Assembly (NCBI GenBank): GCA_963697975.1
Contig: OY969111.1
Location: 3,100,001-3,164,000, forward strand
From: QHXM01 sp963697975
GTDB lineage: Bacteria > Acidobacteriota > Blastocatellia > Pyrinomonadales > Pyrinomonadaceae
DNA: 64,000 nt
Direction: 5' to 3'
Shown here: in pieces, positions 16,064-23,492 of the stretch
Position numbering within the stretch: the stretch's first letter is position 1
How the letters are laid out: each line of letters begins with the position of its first letter
The notes under the pieces: generated by a model
Databases searched by the model: none
What the model was told of the DNA's origin: nothing
Seen by the model: the letters and a program-made list of their open reading frames with translations, nothing else
Made by a program: the position numbers and the translations under genes

Positions 16064-17368
16064 ATGATTACTCGTTACACACTGCCCGAAATGGGCGCGC
16101 TCTGGTCGGAGCAAAATAAATTTCAGAAGTGGCTTGAGGTCGAGTTGGCCGTCTGCGAGGTTCACGCGGAGATGGGAGTGATTCCGCGCGAGGCGCTCGA
16201 AGAGATAACCAAGCGCGCCGCCTTTACGGTCGAGCGCATTAATGAGATTGAGAAGACGACCGATCACGACGTGATCGCCTTCACCACGAATCTGGCGGAG
16301 GAAATCGGCGAGGCCGCGCGCTTCGTTCATTACGGCCTCACGTCCTCAGATGTGGTGGACACAGCCAACGCGCTGCTGCTGCGTGATTCTTGCGACCTGT
16401 TGCTTCAGAAAATCGAATCCTTGCTTGAAGTCCTGAAGCGTCGCGCCTTCGAGTTCAAGCAGACGCCGCAGATCGGGCGCACGCACGGCATTCATGCTGA
16501 GCCGACATCCTTCGGCATGACGTTCGCGCTCTGGTACGACGAGATGCGGCGCAACCGCGCGCGGCTTTCTGCGGCGCGTGAAAGAGTCGCCGTCGGCAAA
16601 ATCAGCGGAGCAGTCGGCGCGTTCGCACATCTCGATCCCGTCGTCGAAGAAAAAGTCTGCCAGCGCTTGGGACTCAAGCCCGCGCTCGTCTCAACGCAAA
16701 TCATCCAGCGTGACCGCTATGCTGAATATCTTTGCACGCTCGCCATCATCGCTTCGTCGCTCGATAAATTTGCGCTTCAGGTTCGCCACTGGCAGCGAAC
16801 GGAAGTAAGAGAAGCGCAGGAGCGTTTTCGCGCCGGGCAAAAGGGGTCGAGCGCGATGCCGCATAAGCGTAATCCCATCTTGTCGGAGCGCATCTGCGGC
16901 ATGGCGCGCACAGTTCGCGCCAACTCAATCGTCGGTCTTGAGAACGTCGCGCTCTGGCACGAACGCGACATCTCGCACTCGTCCGCCGAGCGCATCGTCC
17001 TGCCGGACTCCTCCGCCACGCTCGATTACATGCTCGCCAAAACGACATCGCTCTTTGACGGCCTCGTCGTCTATCCCGAACGTATGCTGGAAAATTTGAA
17101 CGCGACACGCGGGCTGGTCTTCAGCGGACAACTTCTGCTCGCGCTCACGCAAAGCGGAGTCTCGCGCGAGCAGGCTTACGAATGGGTGCAGCGCAATGCG
17201 ATGAAGGTCTGGGACGAAGGTGGCGATTTTCAAGCGCTCATCTCAGCAGATGCGGACATTCTCAAACATTTATCGGTCGAGCAAATCAAGAGCGCCTTCT
17301 CTTTGGACACATATCTCAGGAACGTTGATGTCGTCTTCAAGCGAGTGTTTGAGGACGGCGACAAGTGA
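16064..17368 (+). CDS. purB: adenylosuccinate lyase
   Basis: 434 residues, standard length for the bacterial enzyme. It carries the fumarase/aspartase superfamily signature GSSAMPHKRNP near residues 262-272, the substrate-binding THGIHAEPTSFG and the TSSDVVDTANALLLRDS segment. It cleaves SAICAR to AICAR and adenylosuccinate to AMP, two steps of purine synthesis. It heads a purine block followed by purS 13 bases downstream and, farther on, purQ and purL. The start codon is preceded directly by a repeat hairpin with no ribosome site. Confidence 0.97.
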   Translation: MITRYTLPEMGALWSEQNKFQKWLEVELAVCEVHAEMGVIPREALEEITKRAAFTVERINEIEKTTDHDVIAFTTNLAEEIGEAARFVHYGLTSSDVVDTANALLLRDSCDLLLQKIESLLEVLKRRAFEFKQTPQIGRTHGIHAEPTSFGMTFALWYDEMRRNRARLSAARERVAVGKISGAVGAFAHLDPVVEEKVCQRLGLKPALVSTQIIQRDRYAEYLCTLAIIASSLDKFALQVRHWQRTEVREAQERFRAGQKGSSAMPHKRNPILSERICGMARTVRANSIVGLENVALWHERDISHSSAERIVLPDSSATLDYMLAKTTSLFDGLVVYPERMLENLNATRGLVFSGQLLLALTQSGVSREQAYEWVQRNAMKVWDEGGDFQALISADADILKHLSVEQIKSAFSLDTYLRNVDVVFKRVFEDGDK

Positions 17369-17381
17369 TAAGATAATTGCT

Positions 17382-17627
17382 ATGAAAGCTAAAGTTTACG
17401 TCACACTAAAATCAGGCGTCCTCGACCCGCAGGGCAAAGCCATCCAGCATTCCGTTGAGCTGCTAGGCTTCGACGGCATTGCGGACGTGCGTCAGGGAAA
17501 ATATTTCGAGATCGCGCTCGACGGCGCTCTCGATTCTGACACGGCGCGCGAGGCTGCGACACGCATGGCGCGCGAGGTCTTGTCGAACCCGGTTATCGAA
17601 GACTATCGTGTAGAGATTGAAGCGTGA
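17382..17627 (+). CDS. purS: phosphoribosylformylglycinamidine synthase subunit PurS
   Basis: 81 residues, the usual PurS length. MKAKVYVTLKSGVLDPQGKA and IADVRQGKYFEIAL match the PurS fold, which joins PurQ and PurL in the three-part FGAM synthase (FGAR + ATP + glutamine to FGAM). ATG 17382 begins 13 bases after the purB stop, so the two are likely co-transcribed. purQ and purL lie 2 and 6 kb downstream on the same strand. Confidence 0.95.
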   Translation: MKAKVYVTLKSGVLDPQGKAIQHSVELLGFDGIADVRQGKYFEIALDGALDSDTAREAATRMAREVLSNPVIEDYRVEIEA

Positions 17628-17628
17628 A

Positions 17629-17997
17629 ATGAAGATGTTCATGCCGCGTTTTCCATTCAAACGAACCGTTGCTGCGCTCTTGCCCTTCTGTTTTCTCTGG
17701 GCGTTCGTGGCGTGCGTCTCGCTTTGCACGGAGCAAGCGGAAGAAACGGGAAATGACCGCTCTTCTGTGCTGTGTTTAGGCACAGAAGACGACCCCGCGT
17801 CGGACTCCTGCCCGATTGTGGAAGCGCCGAAGGCCGCTTTAAGAAATCGTCTTTCATTACTAACCGCCAATGCTGTTGCTGTTACGCCAGCAGGATTCAT
17901 CCAGTCGCCAGTCAACGTTGGCGTGCGCCTGCTCGACTCATCCGACCATTCATCCACCGACCCGCCTTTCGAGCGGTTGCGAGTGCTGCGAATTTAA
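17629..17997 (+). CDS. Cys-containing exported protein of unknown function
   Basis: 122 residues starting 1 base after the purS stop. A basic start and hydrophobic segment (TVAALLPFCFLWAFVACVSLC) suggest a signal peptide or lipoprotein signal (FVAC could be a lipobox). The short mature part has Cys pairs (CLGTEDDPASDSC) and a tail rich in Ser, Asp and Pro. I recognise no family. It precedes the TlpA-like gene, and an inverted repeat links its stop codon to that gene's ribosome site. Confidence 0.6.
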   Translation: MKMFMPRFPFKRTVAALLPFCFLWAFVACVSLCTEQAEETGNDRSSVLCLGTEDDPASDSCPIVEAPKAALRNRLSLLTANAVAVTPAGFIQSPVNVGVRLLDSSDHSSTDPPFERLRVLRI

Positions 17998-18092
17998 TCA
18001 TTCTCCAATTACCTGCTTAGCTGATAGAGCGCCACTTCCCGAACGGGAAGTAGCGCCCGCGTGCAACTTTATAAGCATCATGGAGAATGATT
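17996..18092 (+). promoter_or_regulatory. long-range inverted repeat masking the ribosome site of the TlpA-like gene
   Basis: AATCATTCTCC (17996-18006), starting inside the upstream stop codon, is the perfect inverse of GGAGAATGATT (18082-18092), which is the Shine-Dalgarno and the bases just before ATG 18094. Between them sits an inner hairpin ACTTCCC-GAAC-GGGAAGT (18034-18051 region). In the RNA this could hide the ribosome site until the upstream gene is translated or until something opens the stem. Function is inference. Confidence 0.45.
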
Positions 18093-18093
18093 G

Positions 18094-19017
18094 ATGAAAC
18101 GCGTATCGATAGGTCTGCTTCTTTTATTAAGTGCAGCTTTGCCCGCGCTGGCACAGAAAACAGTCAAGCTGGAAGGGCAGGTCGTATGCTGCGCCGATTG
18201 TTGGGCGGAAACTGACCGCACAAAGGTTGAGTTCGGCACGGCGGAAGATTTGTTGAAAGCAAAGTCCTGCGTCGAAAGCGGCGACCCGACGCTGATTGCC
18301 GTGCGCGAAAATGATAAGTTCACGCTCTATCAACTAGAGCAGGGCAAGTTTCGCCTGAAAGGTAAGAACTGGCTTGAGTACGTGGGCCAGCGCGTCGCTG
18401 TCACTGGCTCGGTGCATCAGAAGAAAGAATCGAGCGCAATCCGCGTTGACACGCTCGAAGTCATTGCCGCGAGTATAGCGGAGAGAGAAGCCGCCAATGT
18501 TTTAGGACAAGAGATTGATTTGGCTCTTAAAGACCCGTTCGGCACGGAGCAGCGTTTGAGTGCGCTCAAAGGTCGCATCGTCGTCCTGAACTTTTGGGCG
18601 ACTTACTGCGTGCCCTGCCGCAAAGAAATGCCCGATCTGGCGGCGATTCAAAACGAATATGCTGCGCTCGGCATACAAGTCATCGGCGCTTCGACTGATG
18701 AAGCAGAAGACCGCGCCAAAGTTTTACAGTTCGTTAAAGAAACCCGTATCAACTTTCCTATCTGGATGGGCGCAACCACAGCCGATATGATGCGCTTCGG
18801 TCTGGGAGCGGCCTTGCCCGGAACGGTTATCATCGGTAGGGACGGGCGCATTGCTCAGGTCATCTCCGGCGTCGTCAATCAAGCCAACCTCAAAAAGCAG
18901 ATTGATGCGATGCTCGCGACAGCCGAAAAGGCGGCAGCAGTTGAGCGAAAGAAAGAGGAAAAGCAAACCGCTTCCGCTAAAGAAAAATCAAGCGAAGCGG
19001 CAAGCGTTCCGAGTTGA
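18094..19017 (+). CDS. exported TlpA-like thiol-disulfide protein with extra N-terminal domain
   Basis: 307 residues. Signal peptide (LLLLLSAALPALA), then an N-terminal domain with a CCADC cluster and OB-like strands (VGQRVAVTGSVHQ), then a thioredoxin-fold domain from about residue 145 with active site WATYCVPCRKEM (CxxC) and the cis-Pro region ALPGTVIIGRDG. It should reduce or shuffle disulfides outside the cytoplasm, as TlpA and ResA do in cytochrome c maturation. The last 40 residues are a Lys/Glu/Ala-rich charged tail. ATG 18094 is chosen over TTG 18091 because GGAGAA lies 7-12 bases upstream. Confidence 0.85.
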   Translation: MKRVSIGLLLLLSAALPALAQKTVKLEGQVVCCADCWAETDRTKVEFGTAEDLLKAKSCVESGDPTLIAVRENDKFTLYQLEQGKFRLKGKNWLEYVGQRVAVTGSVHQKKESSAIRVDTLEVIAASIAEREAANVLGQEIDLALKDPFGTEQRLSALKGRIVVLNFWATYCVPCRKEMPDLAAIQNEYAALGIQVIGASTDEAEDRAKVLQFVKETRINFPIWMGATTADMMRFGLGAALPGTVIIGRDGRIAQVISGVVNQANLKKQIDAMLATAEKAAAVERKKEEKQTASAKEKSSEAASVPS

Positions 19018-19044
19018 CCGCTTTGACCGGGCGAGGGTCGCGCC

Positions 19045-19572
19045 GTGAGCGGGACAGAAACAGAAGACACAGATAAATGGACGTATGGCGTGCGCGTCAT
19101 CTCGAATCAGATAAAGCGTGCGAAGTGGCGCAACACGCTGACCTATAGATTCCACCCACGCTTGACAGTGGGAGTTGAATATAACCCTTTAGCGGAAAAG
19201 GTCAGCCCGCTGGCGAACGTGGTCGCCATGACAGAAACGCACAAGCGCCCCGCATTAATTCTCGGCACGAGTTCAGACCGCATCGGGACTCCTTCGGGTC
19301 AATCGTTCTACGCGACTTTCAGTAAGAATCTGAAACAAGCTACAGGTCTGCCGATTGCACCTTACGCTGGTGTCGCATACGGCACGTTTGAAGATCGCCT
19401 TCGAGTAATCGGCGGCTTGAACATCAACCTGGCAGAGCGTTGGAGTTCGACCATTCTCTTTGACGGCGTGCGCGTCCATCCGCTGCTCAACTACACACGC
19501 GGGCGGCATCAATTCGGCGTCATCTTCGAGCGCGGGCGCAATCCCGGCGCGAGTTATAGCATTTCGTTCTAG
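19045..19572 (+). CDS. probable small outer-membrane beta-barrel protein
   Basis: 175 residues from GTG 19045, 27 bases after the TlpA-like gene. No signal peptide is visible. The chain is a series of amphipathic beta strands with Tyr/Phe/Arg alternation (WRNTLTYRFHPRLTVGVEYN, APYAGVAYGTFEDRLRVIGG, RHQFGVIFERGRNPGASYSISF) and ends in Phe, as outer-membrane barrels do. Either the start is upstream or export is unusual. Function unknown. Confidence 0.5.
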   Translation: MSGTETEDTDKWTYGVRVISNQIKRAKWRNTLTYRFHPRLTVGVEYNPLAEKVSPLANVVAMTETHKRPALILGTSSDRIGTPSGQSFYATFSKNLKQATGLPIAPYAGVAYGTFEDRLRVIGGLNINLAERWSSTILFDGVRVHPLLNYTRGRHQFGVIFERGRNPGASYSISF

Positions 19573-19682
19573 TCTGAAGGCTCCGCCTGGCGCACACATC
19601 AAAGCCCGGCGAGTGGCGGCGCTTCGGCGACGCATGATAAAGTTTATCCCGCAATAACTTTTTCCGAGCGGAGATGGAATAG

Positions 19683-20390
19683 GTGAAATTCGGCGTCATA
19701 GTTTTCCCCGGCTCAAACTGCGATCACGATGCCTATCACGTGATCTCGAAGCACGTCGGCCAGCCCGTTGATTTCATCTGGCATCGTGACACGGATTTGA
19801 GTTCCTACGATGCGGTGATTATTCCGGGCGGCTTCTCCTACGGAGATTACCTGCGCGCCGGGGCGCTCGCGCGCTTCTCGCCTGTGATGAGTTCGGTCAA
19901 AGAGTTTGCGGCCAGCGGTCGTCTGGTGCTGGGCATCTGCAATGGCTTTCAGATTCTCTGCGAGGCCGGACTCCTGCCGGGCGCGTTGATTCGCAACCGC
20001 GATTTGCATTTCATCTGCGAACACGTCACGGTGCGCGCCGAAACCACCGAGACGCCTTTCACCAACCAATTGAAGGCGGGAAGCGTGCTTCGCATCCCCA
20101 TCGCGCACGCCGAAGGCAACTACGTCTGTGACGATTCAACACTGGAAGCACTGGAAAGCGAAGACCGCATCGTCTTTCGCTACTGCGACGAAGGCGGAGA
20201 GATTACAGAAGCCGCCAACCCGAACGGCTCGCGCGATAATATCGCCGGAATCTGCAACCGCGAGCGAAACGTCTTAGGGTTGATGCCGCATCCTGAGCGT
20301 GCCTGCGAAGATTTGCTTGGCTCCTCAGACGGGCGCGACATCTTCCGCTCGCTGGCGGCCACTCTGGCTGCGACCGTGCCAGCTTTTTAG
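19683..20390 (+). CDS. purQ: phosphoribosylformylglycinamidine synthase subunit PurQ (glutaminase)
   Basis: 235 residues. Class I glutamine amidotransferase: nucleophile Cys in LVLGICNGFQIL (about residue 87), catalytic His-Glu in GLMPHPERACED, and N-terminal FGVIVFPGSNCDHDAY typical of PurQ. It supplies ammonia to PurL in FGAM synthesis. The start is GTG 19683 with GGAG upstream. It is separated from purS by three exported-protein genes, all on the same strand. Confidence 0.96.
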   Translation: MKFGVIVFPGSNCDHDAYHVISKHVGQPVDFIWHRDTDLSSYDAVIIPGGFSYGDYLRAGALARFSPVMSSVKEFAASGRLVLGICNGFQILCEAGLLPGALIRNRDLHFICEHVTVRAETTETPFTNQLKAGSVLRIPIAHAEGNYVCDDSTLEALESEDRIVFRYCDEGGEITEAANPNGSRDNIAGICNRERNVLGLMPHPERACEDLLGSSDGRDIFRSLAATLAATVPAF

Positions 20391-20437
20391 CCAGAGTTTC
20401 TCAAAGTTTTCTCAAACGAAAACTATCATTACAAGCT

Positions 20438-20740
20438 ATGACGGAAGAGCGTAGAGAAGAGAAGCGAAAAGAGATTACGCTTGAGGTTCGCTGGGAAGGT
20501 GGCTCTGGCCGCCATCCGGCGCGCATCAGCGATCTCAGTCTGGGTGGTTGCTATCTGGACACGCTTGGCGGGGCAGAGGTTGGCGAGGTCATCGGCCTTG
20601 AAATCAAGCTGCCTTCCGGCGAATGGCTGCCGCTTCGCGGCTCAGTCGTTTTTCATCATCCGGGGTTGGGCTTCAGCGTCTGCTTCACGTTTTTGACGGA
20701 AGAGGAGCAGTATCAACTCTCAGAGATAATCAATTCCTGA
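20438..20740 (+). CDS. PilZ-domain protein, likely cyclic di-GMP receptor
   Basis: 100 residues, a stand-alone PilZ domain. The N-terminal Arg motif (RREEKR, giving RxxxR) and the DLSLGGCYLDT segment (the D/N-x-S-x-x-G part) are the two cyclic di-GMP contact motifs. The rest (VIGLEIKLPSGEWLPLRGSVVFHH, GFSVCFTFL) matches the six-strand barrel. Such proteins pass the cyclic di-GMP signal to pili, flagella or enzymes; the partner is not shown by context. Confidence 0.87.
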   Translation: MTEERREEKRKEITLEVRWEGGSGRHPARISDLSLGGCYLDTLGGAEVGEVIGLEIKLPSGEWLPLRGSVVFHHPGLGFSVCFTFLTEEEQYQLSEIINS

Positions 20741-20780
20741 CTTTCGGGCAAAGCTAAAATAGTCATCAAGGGCTAAAGCG

Positions 20781-21392
20781 ATGAGACGATTGTTTGCGCC
20801 TGTGGTGTTGCTGTTATTTAACTGCGCGACGGTCTTCGGGCAGGAGAATAATCTGCAACTGACGACGAGCATTGCGAGTCAGCGTTATTGCGCTGTGAAC
20901 GCGAGCGTCGGTGCACTGCAACTGACCTTGCAGTTGAAGTACACGAATAGCGGAAGCCGGAAGCTGATTCTCTATAAAGGCAACCGGCTCTTTTACCAGA
21001 TATTCGTTAGCCACAGCGGGGAAGAAGCGGCGGCGCGCAGGAATGAGCTACGCACCACGCACTCGCGGTATTTTGACGAGCAGCCGGAAAAGATCGCGGG
21101 TTCGAGTCCGGGCAGCGTCTTCATCACACTCTCTCCCGGAGCTTCATACGAGACCCGGCAAATCATCTCTCTGCCTGTGGCACGCGATGGCAAGGGACTT
21201 TACAATGTCTCGATACCGGCAGGCGAGCATGTCCTGAGTGTGACGACCTCGACGTGGTACGAATCCAAAAAACTCGGTGGAGATTTGCGCGAGCGCTGGC
21301 ACTCACGCGGCTTTTTGTGGATAGACCCACTCGTCTCGAATTCCATTTCGTTCGTTGTTGATAAGAATCTCCCGGCGATTGTTTGTCAGTAA
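20781..21392 (+). CDS. secreted protein of unknown function
   Basis: 203 residues with a signal peptide (LFAPVVLLLFNCATVFGQ) and an immunoglobulin-like beta pattern (LQLKYTNSGSRKLILYKG, GSVFITLSPGASYETRQIISLPV, GEHVLSVTTSTWYES). The layout resembles periplasmic proteins that bind or cap other exported factors, but no named family is recognised. It lies 40 bases after the PilZ gene. Confidence 0.72.
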   Translation: MRRLFAPVVLLLFNCATVFGQENNLQLTTSIASQRYCAVNASVGALQLTLQLKYTNSGSRKLILYKGNRLFYQIFVSHSGEEAAARRNELRTTHSRYFDEQPEKIAGSSPGSVFITLSPGASYETRQIISLPVARDGKGLYNVSIPAGEHVLSVTTSTWYESKKLGGDLRERWHSRGFLWIDPLVSNSISFVVDKNLPAIVCQ

Positions 21393-21444
21393 ATATTGAC
21401 AGGTGGCAATGGTTTAATTTGAAAAGAGTGTCGGGGAAGTTGGT

Positions 21445-21554
21445 ATTCACCACAGAGACACAGAGAACACGGAGGATGCACGGAGATTTGAGATTCCGGG
21501 TTCCTAATTTGAGATTGCCTTTCTCTGTGCCCCCTCTGTGTCTCTGTGGTGAAT
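21445..21554. repeat. inverted tandem repeat hairpin (CACAGAGA units)
   Basis: ATTCACCACAGAGACACAG at 21445 onward is the exact inverse of the sequence ending at 21554 (CTCTGTGTCTCTGTGGTGAA). The unit is 8 bases. A half copy without the right arm is at 43352. The central part (about 21466-21533) also has paired words (GAGATTCCGG, TTTGAGATTG). Confidence 0.82.
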
Positions 21555-21630
21555 CTCATCTCGCGCACATTCGATTTGAACTTGAACCACTACTTGACAG
21601 ATAACTCCCAAACAGAAGGTTCAAGCAGGG

Positions 21631-22140
21631 ATGAAAGCTGTTCACGATTCAACACGAGGGAGACGGCGCGAACGCAAAGGTGACACTGAAACCTCGCCCG
21701 CGCGACCGCAGCCAGAGCCACAGTCCAACGAGATTCTCTCGTGGGCCGAAGTCAATCGCACGCACCGCATACGCAACGGCGTCTATCAACGCAACGGACA
21801 GCTCATCTCTCTGCTGACGGACTTCGGGCGCATCAATCCCTGTTACCCGGACCGCGTGGCCGAATCTCCTGACACGATCTATTACACGGGCAACGGGCGA
21901 CGCGGCGATCAATATTTGAATCCTGGAAATCGCGCCCTGCTCGCGGCAATCGAAAGCAAGCACGCCGTGCCGCTTTTTAATAAGCTTGGAGTAGGACGCT
22001 GGCAGCACATGGGATTCTGGCGCGTCACCGCCGGGCGTCAACTCTTCGATGAAGAGGAGAACCGCATGCTCTGGCAGTTCACGCTCAAAAGAGTCCAAAG
22101 TCCAAAGTCTGAAGCCCAAAGTCGCAGAACTAATTCCTGA
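21631..22140 (+). CDS. possible stand-alone SRA/YDG-like domain protein
   Basis: 169 residues. After a basic, disordered N-terminal 35 residues comes NRTHRIRNGVYQRNG...DTIYYTGNGRRGDQ...NPGNRALLAAIESKHAVPLF...GFWRVTAGR. The YTG-N-G...DQ...GN-x-AL-x-x-(S/I)...PV order recalls the SRA/YDG fold that recognises modified cytosines, which in bacteria is usually fused to an HNH nuclease; no nuclease is present here. This is a motif reading and could be wrong. The last 14 residues (QSPKSEAQSRRTNS) are translated from a repeat hairpin. Confidence 0.5.
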   Translation: MKAVHDSTRGRRRERKGDTETSPARPQPEPQSNEILSWAEVNRTHRIRNGVYQRNGQLISLLTDFGRINPCYPDRVAESPDTIYYTGNGRRGDQYLNPGNRALLAAIESKHAVPLFNKLGVGRWQHMGFWRVTAGRQLFDEEENRMLWQFTLKRVQSPKSEAQSRRTNS

Positions 22141-22188
22141 TTTCTTTCGTTTTGACTTTAGAACCCCGGACTTTGGACTTTGGACTTA
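22090..22188. repeat. inverted tandem-heptamer hairpin (GTCCAAA units)
   Basis: GAGTCCAAAGTCCAAAGTC at 22091-22109 pairs with GACTTTGGACTTTGGACTT at 22169-22187. The left arm lies in the 3' coding end of the SRA-like gene. The same unit appears at 62303. Confidence 0.82.
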
Positions 22189-22239
22189 ACTTTGTTACTC
22201 TCTTATTCTTCCGTTACACCCGAAAGGAGTCTTAAGAAA

Positions 22240-22836
22240 ATGAAGAACTACAGATTCGCTCTCTCCCTCGCTCTTGTTCTCGCCATTGCCGCCGTTGCTT
22301 TCGGCGCTCTTAACGAAAAATCAAGCGGTATCGCCATCGGCCAGCCCGTCGCGGATTTCAAGCTGCCGGATGTAAATGGCAAAGATCAGTCGCTCACGTC
22401 GGTCAGAGGCAAGAACGGTACGGCGCTTATTTTCATCTCGGCGCAGTGCCCTGTGGTCAAAGCCTATGCGGAGCGCATTGAGAAGCTCGCGCAGGATTAC
22501 AAGGCGCGCGGCGTCAATGTCGTCGGCATCAACTCCAACGCGACCGAGTCCATAGACTACATGAAGGAGCAGATCGCCAACGAGAAATTCTCCTTCATCA
22601 TCCTGAAAGACAACGGCAACAAGATCGCGGACATGCTCGGCGCTGAGCGCACGCCCGAAGTTTACTTCCTTGACGCCAGCAACAAGCTCGTCTATCACGG
22701 TCGCATTGATAACCATAGAGACATGTCGCAGGTTCAATCAAACGACTTGCGCGACGCGATTGATGCGACGCTCGCGGGCAAGCCCGTCGTCAAGACAGAA
22801 GCTGCGGCCTTTGGTTGCTCCATCAAACGCGGGTAG
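22240..22836 (+). CDS. exported redoxin (AhpC/TSA-like thioredoxin fold)
   Basis: 198 residues from ATG 22240 (AAGGAG 9 bases upstream). Signal peptide (LALVLAIAAVAFGA), then a redoxin core: IGQPVADFKLPDVNGK, peroxidatic-type Cys in ISAQCPVVKAYAERI, TPEVYFLDA and YHGRIDNH. The C-terminal FGCSIKR Cys is conserved in this subfamily and may be the resolving Cys. It should act in extracytoplasmic thiol redox chemistry. The TlpA-like gene follows 13 bases later. Confidence 0.85.
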   Translation: MKNYRFALSLALVLAIAAVAFGALNEKSSGIAIGQPVADFKLPDVNGKDQSLTSVRGKNGTALIFISAQCPVVKAYAERIEKLAQDYKARGVNVVGINSNATESIDYMKEQIANEKFSFIILKDNGNKIADMLGAERTPEVYFLDASNKLVYHGRIDNHRDMSQVQSNDLRDAIDATLAGKPVVKTEAAAFGCSIKRG

Positions 22837-22849
22837 TTCAACAGCAATA

Positions 22850-23425
22850 ATGAGACGAAACATTTTCCTCGCGCTTTTCCTCGTCGCGCTTACCTTTACT
22901 TTTCTGCCCGTCGCGGCGCGGCGCGTGAATCCGACACGCGCCGCTGCCGCTCAGGTATCGCAGAAACGCAAGGCGAACACGGGCGTGCGTGCGCCCGTAG
23001 TGCGCGAGATCAACCTGGAAGGATTAAAGAAACTCTTGCAGCGCGGTGGTCAACAATCTCGCCCGCTGCTCGTCAACTTCTGGGCGACGTGGTGCGACCC
23101 CTGCCGCGAAGAGTTTCCAGACCTCGTTCAGATAAACAAGGACTACAAAGCGCGCGGCCTTGAGTTCGTCACCGTCTCACTCGACGACCCGGCGGAAGTT
23201 AAAACCGGTGTGCCCCAATTTCTCAGACAAATGCGCTCCACGATGCCCGCCTATCTTTTGAACGTCCCCGACCCCGAACCGGCCATCAAGTGGGTTGATG
23301 CCGAATGGGGCGGTGGCTTGCCCGCGACCTACCTCTACGACGCGCAGGGACAAGTCATCTTCAAGCACATGGGGCGCATCAAGCCAGCAGAACTTCGCAA
23401 CGCCATTGAAACAGTGGCTAAGTGA
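22850..23425 (+). CDS. exported TlpA/ResA-like thioredoxin
   Basis: 191 residues. Signal peptide (IFLALFLVALTFTFLPVAA), a short linker, then a thioredoxin fold with active site FWATWCDPCREEFP (CxxC) and GGGLPATYLYDAQG (cis-Pro loop). It pairs with the redoxin just upstream, a second two-gene redox unit besides the one at 18094. The stop TGA (23423-23425) is the first bases of the next repeat hairpin. Confidence 0.87.
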   Translation: MRRNIFLALFLVALTFTFLPVAARRVNPTRAAAAQVSQKRKANTGVRAPVVREINLEGLKKLLQRGGQQSRPLLVNFWATWCDPCREEFPDLVQINKDYKARGLEFVTVSLDDPAEVKTGVPQFLRQMRSTMPAYLLNVPDPEPAIKWVDAEWGGGLPATYLYDAQGQVIFKHMGRIKPAELRNAIETVAK

Positions 23426-23486
23426 CAAGTGACGAGTGACGAGTTAATATCTCTTACTCTTAACTTGTCACTCTTAACTTGTCACT
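23420..23486. repeat. inverted tandem-heptamer hairpin (GTGACGA/GTGACAA units)
   Basis: AAGTGACAAGTGACGAGTGA (from 23420) is mirrored by TTGTCACTCTTAACTTGTCA (to 23486). It supplies the stop of the TlpA-like gene and ends 6 bases before the purL ATG. Confidence 0.82.
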
Positions 23487-23492
23487 GTTCTT

